The notes under the pieces are model-generated. The model searched no databases and was not told the origin of the DNA. It saw nothing but the letters and a program-made list of their open reading frames with translations. Positions 6,329 through 13,007 of a stretch of DNA of 13,007 bases are shown here, piece by piece. Location: assembly GCA_017543165.1 (NCBI GenBank), contig JAFYGL010000586.1, positions 1 to 13,007 on the forward strand, in the 5' to 3' direction. This stretch comes from Victivallales bacterium. GTDB taxonomy: Bacteria > Verrucomicrobiota > Lentisphaeria > Oligosphaerales > Oligosphaeraceae. Numbering within the stretch: position 1 is the first letter of the stretch; every line of letters begins with the position of its first letter. The position numbers and the translations under genes are program-made.

Positions 6329-9300
6329 TCATTTGAAGTAGGCTACGCCTGCCTTGAAGATGCCCTGCTGCGGGTTGCCTGGTATGTTGCGGTTGATGTA
6401 GCTGTCTTCCGCGCGTTCCGAGTGCCCCATCTTGCCCAGCACGCGCCCGTCGGCCGATGTGATGCCTTCGATTGCGGCCATGGAGCCATTGGGGTTCCAA
6501 GGCATTGTGCTGGCTGGCTTACCTTCCAGGTCAGCATACTGGAAAGCAACCTGCCCGTTCTCGAAGAGTGCGCGGATTGTGTCTGGCGTTGCAACGAAAC
6601 GTCCTTCTCCATGCGAGATTGGCATGGTGTGGATGTCGCCAGGCTTGCAGTTCGCCAGCCAGGGGGACATGTTCGAGGCGACCACGGTGTTGACCACTGT
6701 CGCCGCATGCCTGCCGATGGTGTTGAAAGTCAAGGTTGGATCATCCTTTGCCAGGACAGGGCGTATTTCGCCGTACGGCACCAGTCCTAGCTTGATGAGT
6801 GCCTGGAAGCCATTGCAGATGCCCAGCATGAGGCCGTCCCTTTCCTTCAGCAGCGAGTTGATTGCCGCCGCGACACGGGGATTCCTGAATGTGGTGGCGA
6901 TGAATTTGCCTGAACCATCGGGTTCGTCGCCGCCAGAGAAGCCGCCTGGGAATGCCACAATCTGCGCATTCTGCACCGCCTTGGCGATGGCGGCGACGCT
7001 CTCCTCGATGTCCGCTGCGGATTTGTTGCGTATCACCAGGCTCTCCACAATTGCGCCTGCACGCTCGAATGCCCGCTGCGTGTCATATTCGCAGTTCGTG
7101 CCAGGAAACACGGGGATGAACACTCGTGGCTGCGCAACTTTTGTGCCGCCATGAATCTTGGTGCCTGCGGTATATGGTTTCCACAAAGCATTGATTTCAG
7201 GCAACTGCACCTTTGTTGGGAACACTTTTTCCAAAGGTTCTGTCCAGGCGGCCAGTGCCTTTTCCAGTGAAATTGTCGTGGCTCCAACAGCGATTTCAGG
7301 CTTGTCCGTGACTGTGCCCAGCAACTTCGCGTTCAGGCCGTCCATGACTTCAGGGGCTTTGACTTCGACGATGATTGCGCCGAAGTCGGGGGAGAATAAC
7401 GCCTCCTTGCTCCAGTTGTCCTCTATCTTCACGCCCAGCATGTTGCCGAATGCCATCTTGCTTAACGCCGCAGCTATGCCGCCATGGCCGATTGTCGCCG
7501 CTGCACTGACCGCGCCAGTCTGTGTCAGGTGGTACAGATTGATGAAGTTGTCTCTTAGTTTTTGGAAGTCAGGCATTTCCGCCTCATCCCTGGGCGATGT
7601 GAGCACAAATAACTTGTGCCCTGCGGATTTGAGTTCTGGTGTGTTGATTTTACCTGCATTGCGCACATCCACGGCGAAGGACACCAGGGTAGGGGGCACA
7701 GATATGTTTTCAAAGGTGCCTGACATGGAATCCTTGCCGCCGATTGCCGCTGTGCCGAATTCCAACTGCGCCTTCAAGCCGCCCAGCAATGCGGCGAATG
7801 GCTTGCCCCAGCGATGGGGCTCAGCATTCAGTCTTTCAAAGAACTCCTGGAAGCTGAGGCGGCAGTCTGCTGCCTTGCCGCCAGCCGCGGCGATTTTCGC
7901 CAGTGATTCCACCACGGCGTAAAGTGCGCCGTGGTACGGGCTCCACTCGCAGAGATATGGGTCGTAGCCGTGGCTCATGATTGTTGCCGTGTCTGTCTGC
8001 CCTGCAACTGGCAGTTTTGCCACCATTGCCTCGTTGGGGCACATGCGCGTCTTGCCGCCGTATGGGCTGATTACCGTGGAGGCTCCGATGCTGCCGTCAA
8101 AACGCTCCACCAGGCCCTTCTGCGAGCAGACATTCAAATCCTGTAGGTTGTTCAGCCATGCCTCCTCCAGTGTACTGCCATTGGGCTGCGCCTTGAAGAA
8201 GTCCTTTGCTACATCAGGCGCCTCAACAAATGCCTCCGAATGCTGGGTGACGCCGTTGGTGTCTAGGAAACTGCGTGCAATGTCCACAATTGTCTTGCCA
8301 CGCCAGTTCATTGTCAGCCTGCCTGATGAGCAGACCGTCGCCACCCGTGTCGCCTCCAGGTTCTCTTCTTTTGAGAGCTGGATTGCCTTGTCCACGTCTT
8401 CAGGCGAGATCACGCATGCCATGCGTTCCTGTGATTCGGAGATTGCCAGTTCGGTGCCGTCCAGTCCGTCATATTTCTTTGGCACCTTGTCCAGTTCAAT
8501 CATAAGTCCTGGCGCCAATTCGCCGATTGCCACGCAGACGCCGCCTGCGCCGAAGTCGTTGCAGCGCTTTACCAACTTGGAGAATGCGGGATTTCTGAAG
8601 AGGCGCTGTATGTTGCGTTCCGTGAGTGGATTGCCTTTCTGTACTTCCGCGCCGCATGTCAGCAGTGACGAGCCAGTGTGCGCCTTTGACGAGCCAGTCG
8701 CGCCTCCGCAGCCGTCACGCCCGGTCCTGCCGCCAATCAGCAGGATGATATCGCCTTCCTGTGGCACTCCACGCACCACGTTTTCCTTTGGCGCCGCTGC
8801 GATGACTGCGCCCAGTTCCAGGCGCTTTGCCACAAAGCCAGGATGGTATATCTCCTGGACCTTGCCCGCCGCCAGTCCAATCTGGTTTCCGTATGAGGAA
8901 TAGCCGGCCGCCGCGGTGCGGGTGATCTTGCGCTGAGGCAGTTTGCCTGGCAGTGTCTGGTCAATTGGTGTGCGCGGGTCGCCCGCGCCTGTGATGCGCA
9001 TTGCCTGGTAAACATATGACCTGCCTGACAATGGGTCGCGTATGCAGCCGCCGAGGCAGGTGGCCGCGCCGCCGAATGGCTCGATTTCCGTGGGGTGGTT
9101 GTGGGTTTCGTTCTTGAACATCACCAGCCAGCGCTCCTTCTTGCCATCGACAGTCGCCTCGATTTCAATGGAGCATGCATTGATTTCGTCGGACGCGTCC
9201 AAGTTTGCCAGTTTGCCCTGGCGCTTCAGTTCCCTGGCGCCGATTGTGGCTATGTCCATAAGGCACAGCGGTTTCTCGCCGCGGCCCAGTTCCTGCCTCA

Positions 9301-10078
9301 GTTCCTTGTATTCCTGGAAGGACTTCAGTATGGGCTTGGTGTATGGTGAAAGTTCGATTTCAGTGGAATCAATGCAAGTGTGGAATGTGGTGTGGCGGCA
9401 GTGGTCAGACCAATATGTGTCAATCACACGTATTTCAGTGAAACTGGGCTCGCGCTTTTCCACATCCCTGAAATATTCCTGGCAAAACGCCAGGTCCTCT
9501 GCGCTCATGGCAAGGCCGAATTGCTTTGTCATTTCCTTGATGCCTGCCTTGTCCAGCTTGCAGAATCCGTCCAGTATCTTGACGTCTGGCGGCGTGTCCG
9601 CCTGCATTACCAAGGTGTCTGGCTTGCCCATGTCCGCCTCGCGGCTTTCCACTGGGTTGATGAGGTAGGACTTTATGCGGGACAACTCGTCCTTGGACAA
9701 TGTGCCCTTGAGACCATAGACCGTGGCGCTTCTCACCAGAGGGCGTTCTTTTTGCGTGAGGAGCTGCACGCATTGCGCGGCGGAATCCGCCCTCTGGTCA
9801 TACTGGCCTGGAAGATATTCCACTGCAAAGTAGTTGTATTCGTCCTGCGGAAGGCTGTCCTCGAAAATCCTGTCACAGTTAGGCTCCGAGAGGATGCTGT
9901 CTCTGGCCGCCTGGTATTCACTGTCGTCAAGGCCTGATATGTCATAGCGCTTCAATACGCGCATGTCCTCAAGTCCCTTCACCGCCAGGTTTTCCCTGAT
10001 GTCGGAAAGCAATTGCACGGCCTCCACATTGAAACCAGCGCGTTTTTCCACGAAAACCCTTCTTACTAAATCACTCAT
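6329..10078 (-). CDS. purL: phosphoribosylformylglycinamidine (FGAM) synthase, single-chain form
   Basis: It catalyses the fourth step of de novo purine synthesis: FGAR, glutamine and ATP give FGAM, glutamate and ADP. The 1249-residue protein contains in one chain what many bacteria split into PurS, PurL and PurQ. The synthase part shows YWSDHCRHTTF at 222-232, FKNETHNHPTEIEPFGG at 321-337 and AIGGKDSMSG at 778-787. The glutaminase part begins near residue 987 (FIPVFPGTNCEYD), with nucleophile Cys1088 in GICNGFQAL and the His1219/Glu1221 pair in GHSERAED. The FIPVFPGTNCEYD wording matches the clostridial-type one-chain clade as I recall it rather than the E. coli type; this is unverified. The start has GGAGAGG four bases upstream. 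No other pur gene is in the window, and hairpin C follows the stop, so it is probably monocistronic. Confidence 0.97.
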   Translation of the reverse strand: MSDLVRRVFVEKRAGFNVEAVQLLSDIRENLAVKGLEDMRVLKRYDISGLDDSEYQAARDSILSEPNCDRIFEDSLPQDEYNYFAVEYLPGQYDQRADSAAQCVQLLTQKERPLVRSATVYGLKGTLSKDELSRIKSYLINPVESREADMGKPDTLVMQADTPPDVKILDGFCKLDKAGIKEMTKQFGLAMSAEDLAFCQEYFRDVEKREPSFTEIRVIDTYWSDHCRHTTFHTCIDSTEIELSPYTKPILKSFQEYKELRQELGRGEKPLCLMDIATIGARELKRQGKLANLDASDEINACSIEIEATVDGKKERWLVMFKNETHNHPTEIEPFGGAATCLGGCIRDPLSGRSYVYQAMRITGAGDPRTPIDQTLPGKLPQRKITRTAAAGYSSYGNQIGLAAGKVQEIYHPGFVAKRLELGAVIAAAPKENVVRGVPQEGDIILLIGGRTGRDGCGGATGSSKAHTGSSLLTCGAEVQKGNPLTERNIQRLFRNPAFSKLVKRCNDFGAGGVCVAIGELAPGLMIELDKVPKKYDGLDGTELAISESQERMACVISPEDVDKAIQLSKEENLEATRVATVCSSGRLTMNWRGKTIVDIARSFLDTNGVTQHSEAFVEAPDVAKDFFKAQPNGSTLEEAWLNNLQDLNVCSQKGLVERFDGSIGASTVISPYGGKTRMCPNEAMVAKLPVAGQTDTATIMSHGYDPYLCEWSPYHGALYAVVESLAKIAAAGGKAADCRLSFQEFFERLNAEPHRWGKPFAALLGGLKAQLEFGTAAIGGKDSMSGTFENISVPPTLVSFAVDVRNAGKINTPELKSAGHKLFVLTSPRDEAEMPDFQKLRDNFINLYHLTQTGAVSAAATIGHGGIAAALSKMAFGNMLGVKIEDNWSKEALFSPDFGAIIVEVKAPEVMDGLNAKLLGTVTDKPEIAVGATTISLEKALAAWTEPLEKVFPTKVQLPEINALWKPYTAGTKIHGGTKVAQPRVFIPVFPGTNCEYDTQRAFERAGAIVESLVIRNKSAADIEESVAAIAKAVQNAQIVAFPGGFSGGDEPDGSGKFIATTFRNPRVAAAINSLLKERDGLMLGICNGFQALIKLGLVPYGEIRPVLAKDDPTLTFNTIGRHAATVVNTVVASNMSPWLANCKPGDIHTMPISHGEGRFVATPDTIRALFENGQVAFQYADLEGKPASTMPWNPNGSMAAIEGITSADGRVLGKMGHSERAEDSYINRNIPGNPQQGIFKAGVAYFK

Positions 10079-10130
10079 CGTTCCTCTCCAGAAAGATTAT
10101 TTATGTCCTCAAAGTCCTTGTATTTGCAAA
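10079..10130 (-). promoter_or_regulatory. purL leader with strong ribosome binding site and weak promoter candidate
   Basis: GGAGAGG (minus-strand reading of 10083-10089) stands four bases before the purL ATG and supports that start. A possible promoter is TTGCAA at 10124-10129 with CATAAA at 10100-10105, separated by 18 bases. It would leave a very short leader, and both hexamers are imperfect, so only the ribosome site is well supported. I see no purine-riboswitch architecture here. Confidence 0.4.
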
Positions 10131-10185
10131 TAACGCAGAAATGCTAATTTTATTTAGTCTTTTTTGCGAAATTCCACGGGGTGGC

Positions 10186-10241
10186 GGGGCGGCTGAAGCC
10201 GCCCCCTCCGATAAGGCGGCTGAAGTCGCCCCCTCCGATAA
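10186..10241. repeat. tandem 27 bp repeat with hairpin potential downstream of the transporter gene
   Basis: Two directly adjoining 27-base units, 10188-10214 and 10215-10241, differ at a single base (C10199 against T10226). Each begins GGCGGCTGAAG and ends CCCCCTCCGATAA. The unit at 10186-10205 folds as GGGGCGGC / GCCGCCCC with a TGAA loop, an 8 bp perfect stem. The same change weakens the other unit's stem by one pair. The block lies two bases after the transporter stop. The remaining spacer up to purL (10131-10185) is A/T-rich with nothing further recognised. Confidence 0.8.
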
Positions 10242-10243
10242 AA

Positions 10244-12700
10244 TTATCTCTGTCTGTTTTGCCTGGGAAGGCTGACGCTATGGGGCAGCATCTTTTCCGC
10301 ACGTTCAGCCACGTTCTTCAAGTGGGCCGCGACACGTTCCAGGTTGGACAGTATCTCCACGAAGGCGACGCCTCTCTCCACTGTGCAGGCCTGCATCAGC
10401 AGGCGGTCCTCGTGGCTGTCCTCGCAGCGCGCCGTCATTTTCTTGACGGTGTCGCTCATTTCCATTGCCCGCCTGATGCTGTCCATGTCATTGTGGCGCA
10501 ATCCATTGAGCAGTTCCATCTGCATGGTGTCCAGTTCATCTCTGATAAGACGGAGTTCATTAACTGCCTCCTCGGAGAAGGACATGCCTCTGTCGTCGTC
10601 CTTGGGCAGCAGCTGGAATATGTTCAATGCGCGGTCGCCGATACGTTCCACGTCGTTGACGCAATGCATGAAGACTGGGATTGCCGATGCCTGGTCGTCC
10701 GTCAGGTGCTTTTTGGTGAGGCTTACAAGGTAGTCGATAATGGAGTGCTGCGTCGCATCGATTCTGGCTTCCAGGTCGTTCACGTCATTTGCAGTGGGCT
10801 TTTCCTCGTTGATGGTTGCGTTGAGGCAGGTCTTGGTCTGCCTCATTGCGCCTTCAATCATCTTGGTCAAGGCGGAGAACACATGCGTCAACGCGGCGGA
10901 TGGGGTGTTCAGCAGGCGACGTTCCAGTTTGCACAGCGTCTTAACGCCGCCATCGTCGTCTTCCCTGTCAGGCACCAGTAGCTTGGACAGCCATTCCAGC
11001 AACGGTATGCAGGGCAGGAACAATGCAACGCTTATCACGTTGAACAATGTGTGAAGCGACGCCAGGTGGCGCCCAAGATTTTCTGGTATGGGGGCGAACA
11101 CGTCGCCGCTGGTTATCACATCCACCAGCCTCATGAAGCAGGGCACTCCATCCCATGGAATGTAGAGGAAAGGTATCATCAGCAGCACGCACAGCGTCTT
11201 CTGAATCAGGGAGGACATGGCCGCCTGCCTGGAGGCGCGGCTGACATTGACGGTGGCGAGCAGTCCTGTTATGGTCGAGCCAATGTTGTCCCCAAGTATA
11301 AGCGGCACCGCGGTGTAGTAGTTCAGCAGGCCGCTGTCCGCCATTGCTATGGCAAGACCCACTGTCGCCGAACTGCTTTGCACTATGATGGTCATGATTA
11401 TGCCCACTACAATGGCACCTAGCACAGCCAGTATCGGCGGCGCTGCGGAGCCTGCCGAGGGTGTGCAGTCAAAGGTCTGGAATGCGGAGACGAATGTGGG
11501 GAAGTCTGCAATTGCCCGCAGTTGGCCTGACATCATCACCATTCCAAAGAACAGCAGTCCGAATCCAAGCACCGTGTTTGCCAGCCCGCGTATTCTGTCG
11601 TTCTTTGTGAAAAGAAGCAGTGCCACGCCGACGAATATGGCGGGCATTGACAGGCTGTCCAGATTGAATGACACCATCTGGGCGGTGATGGTGGTGCCGA
11701 TGGATGAGCCCAGGATTACGCCTATGCCCTGCGTCAGGTTCAGCAACGAGGCATTGATGAAGCCGACCACCATGACGGTCGTTGCGCCAGACGATTGTAT
11801 CAGCGCAGTTACGATCAAGCCAGCCAGCATGGCATTGAAGTTGTTGCTGGTGAACATCTGGAGCAGCCCCTTCAGTTTGTTGCCGGCAATCTGCTGCAAT
11901 CCGTCACTCATCATTGTCATGCCGAAGATGAATATTGCCAGGCCGCCCAGCACGGCAATGCTTATGTTTAGCCAGCTGACGGCCATGACCGTCAGCACCA
12001 GGCCCCGTGTCCTGTTGTCGCCTGTGCCTATTTCCGCCAGTACCTCGTATTTGCCTGTGACGCCGCTGGGCGTGGAGATGGAAAAGGAAATGCGGCCTTT
12101 CTCATCCGTAGTGGAATGTTCTGCTGTGATTTTTGCGTCGCTGTCGCCTGATTTTAGGGAGAAGAACACGGGCACGTTGGGCGCAGGCTTGCCTTGCCCG
12201 TCAGTAAGGGTGATTGTGATTGGCTCCTTTGGCGACTTCCCGGCGCTGACTTCCTGCATGTCGCCTGAAACCTTTACGCCTGACAGCAAGTGCAGCAGCA
12301 AGGGCTTCACATCTGGATTGTCAATGCATTCCACCCTGAAATACTGGTCTCCGAAGAATGGTGCGCTCTTCAGGCGTATCCTGAAGTCGCCGCCTGCGTC
12401 GCTTATGCCTTCTGAAGGCTCGGCTGATGCGCCCGGCGTAAGAGGGGTCACTTTCAATTTTATGCCCTGCAAAGAATGTCGTTTTGGGGAACGCCCGAGA
12501 TTGCGTTCTGCAGGTGCGGACATGACTTCCACGACGGTCATGTCCTTGCAGTAGCCGCCTGCCTCGCAGGTCTGTGAATCGCCGGAGAAAACCTGCAGCA
12601 AATCAGGCGGCGGCAGCTCTTTCTTCTTGCACCCTGCGATCAAAAGGAAACTCACCAGTATGAACAAATACCTGCTTTTGGGAAATAGACGCATCATCAT
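10244..12700 (-). CDS. Na+/phosphate-cotransporter-type membrane protein with lipoprotein signal, Ig-like and PhoU-like regions
   Basis: An 818-residue inner-membrane protein of the Na/Pi cotransporter II (NptA/YjbB-like) type, expected to move phosphate or a related anion with sodium. In order: basic start and hydrophobic segment ending in LLIAGC with lipobox Cys24; an extracytoplasmic region to about residue 240, including an invasin/Big_1-like stretch at 160-225 (TLTDGQGKPAPNVPVFFSL, then TTDEKGRISFSIS); a membrane core at about 241-575 with two inverted-repeat signatures, IQSSGATT plus GSSIGTTITA (301-340) and VQSSSATV plus GDNIGSTITG (440-479); and a soluble helical PhoU-like tail at about 596-805 with VNDVERIGDRALN and LSNLERVAAHLKNVAE. 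The gene opens with ATGATGATG. AGG directly precedes the first, so the third (12694) has the better spacing. It follows the upstream membrane protein by six bases. Substrate and direction (import or export) are inferred from the family only. Confidence 0.9.
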   Translation of the reverse strand: MMMRLFPKSRYLFILVSFLLIAGCKKKELPPPDLLQVFSGDSQTCEAGGYCKDMTVVEVMSAPAERNLGRSPKRHSLQGIKLKVTPLTPGASAEPSEGISDAGGDFRIRLKSAPFFGDQYFRVECIDNPDVKPLLLHLLSGVKVSGDMQEVSAGKSPKEPITITLTDGQGKPAPNVPVFFSLKSGDSDAKITAEHSTTDEKGRISFSISTPSGVTGKYEVLAEIGTGDNRTRGLVLTVMAVSWLNISIAVLGGLAIFIFGMTMMSDGLQQIAGNKLKGLLQMFTSNNFNAMLAGLIVTALIQSSGATTVMVVGFINASLLNLTQGIGVILGSSIGTTITAQMVSFNLDSLSMPAIFVGVALLLFTKNDRIRGLANTVLGFGLLFFGMVMMSGQLRAIADFPTFVSAFQTFDCTPSAGSAAPPILAVLGAIVVGIIMTIIVQSSSATVGLAIAMADSGLLNYYTAVPLILGDNIGSTITGLLATVNVSRASRQAAMSSLIQKTLCVLLMIPFLYIPWDGVPCFMRLVDVITSGDVFAPIPENLGRHLASLHTLFNVISVALFLPCIPLLEWLSKLLVPDREDDDGGVKTLCKLERRLLNTPSAALTHVFSALTKMIEGAMRQTKTCLNATINEEKPTANDVNDLEARIDATQHSIIDYLVSLTKKHLTDDQASAIPVFMHCVNDVERIGDRALNIFQLLPKDDDRGMSFSEEAVNELRLIRDELDTMQMELLNGLRHNDMDSIRRAMEMSDTVKKMTARCEDSHEDRLLMQACTVERGVAFVEILSNLERVAAHLKNVAERAEKMLPHSVSLPRQNRQR

Positions 12701-12706
12701 CCTAGA

Positions 12707-13007
12707 CTACTTTATGTTATGACAGATAAAAGGCAGGATTGCCAATGTAATCGAGCAAAGCCACAGCGCAACGGCGATTATGCGCCCTGGCTTCTTTCCA
12801 GCGTGGTTTTCCAGAAGTATTCTCAGCCTCCATGGCACTCCCACCATGAAGAGGCCTGCTATGCCGAGCAAAAGGCAAATAGTTGAAAACAGCGGGCGCA
12901 GGGCAATGTCGTTTCCAAAGCCGCGACGCAGCAGTTCATTGGCCGCAAGTATAAGGAAGCCTCCGCAAGTGCGGGCAAATAGATAGTCGATGAAAAAGAA
13001 GGAAAGC
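12707..13007 (-). CDS. C-terminal fragment of an unrecognised membrane protein
   Basis: An open minus-strand frame runs in from the right edge and ends at TAG, giving 99 visible residues; the start lies outside the window. At least two hydrophobic segments are visible: LFSTICLLLGIAGLFMVGV in the middle and IIAVALWLCSITLAILPFI close to the end. Between them is a basic stretch (RLRILLENHAGKKPGR), which the positive-inside rule would place in the cytoplasm. An earlier segment with FFFIDYLF and GGFLILAANELLRR may be partly membrane-embedded. I do not recognise the family. The stop lies six bases before the transporter ATG, so the two are probably co-transcribed. Confidence 0.7.
   Translation of the reverse strand, partial: LSFFFIDYLFARTCGGFLILAANELLRRGFGNDIALRPLFSTICLLLGIAGLFMVGVPWRLRILLENHAGKKPGRIIAVALWLCSITLAILPFICHNIK

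Noticed and set aside
7158..8903. Plus-strand open frames of 254 and 308 codons opposite purL
   Set aside because: Both are antisense to the conserved PurL core and have no family motif; the minus-strand frame is unbroken across them.
10186..10241. CRISPR array
   Set aside because: The two units touch each other without spacers and there are only two.
10079..10243. Purine riboswitch before purL
   Set aside because: The A/T-rich leader lacks the three-helix layout and conserved loop bases of the purine aptamer, and the structured part is a tandem repeat next to the preceding gene's stop.
11349..12554. 401-codon open frame on the plus strand opposite the transporter
   Set aside because: It is antisense to a gene with clear family motifs. 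Its translation shows no recognisable domain and is serine-, proline- and methionine-rich as expected of a reverse-frame shadow in GC-rich DNA.

Overview
The window reads as a compact bacterial chromosome segment. All eight genes lie on the minus strand, so gene order runs from right to left. No gap exceeds 165 bp. I see no mobile element, CRISPR array, tRNA, rRNA or origin. The organism is not certain. Three things fit a member of the PVC superphylum (Lentisphaerota, Kiritimatiellota or Verrucomicrobiota type), perhaps from a gut or anaerobic habitat: moderately high GC, short GC-rich hairpins placed directly after stop codons, and an alpha/beta hydrolase with the YLDAPVC signature I associate with that group. 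The single-chain PurL resembles the form I know from clostridia and related bacteria. The taxonomic call is an inference and needs a database search.

Layout from right to left in the direction of transcription: (1) the C-terminal 99 residues of an unrecognised membrane protein (12707-13007), cut by the window edge; (2) six bases later, a Na+/phosphate-cotransporter-type membrane protein with a lipoprotein signal, an extracytoplasmic Ig-like region and a C-terminal PhoU-like region (10244-12700); (3) a 165 bp spacer with a perfect tandem 27 bp repeat; (4) purL, one-chain FGAM synthase (6329-10078); (5) a 113 bp spacer with two GC-rich hairpins; (6) a YbaK/EbsC-type aminoacyl-tRNA deacylase (5721-6215); (7) topA, DNA topoisomerase I (2907-5687), with three ~100-residue repeats before one zinc ribbon; (8) a family 2 glycosyltransferase whose ATG overlaps the topA stop (2038-2910); (9) a hairpin spacer; (10) an alpha/beta hydrolase (1137-1940); (11) an AMP-forming acyl-CoA synthetase (1-1102), cut by the left edge.

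Likely transcription units, inferred from spacing alone, are membrane protein + transporter, purL, ybaK + topA + glycosyltransferase, and hydrolase + acyl-CoA synthetase. Each of the three wider spacers carries a hairpin or hairpin-type repeat next to the upstream gene's stop codon. Apart from these pairings the genes are ordinary housekeeping and metabolic functions with no shared pathway. I found no convincing new multi-gene system. The points most worth a second look are the repeats inside TopA, the domain fusion in the transporter, and the spacer hairpin family with a compensatory base-pair change.
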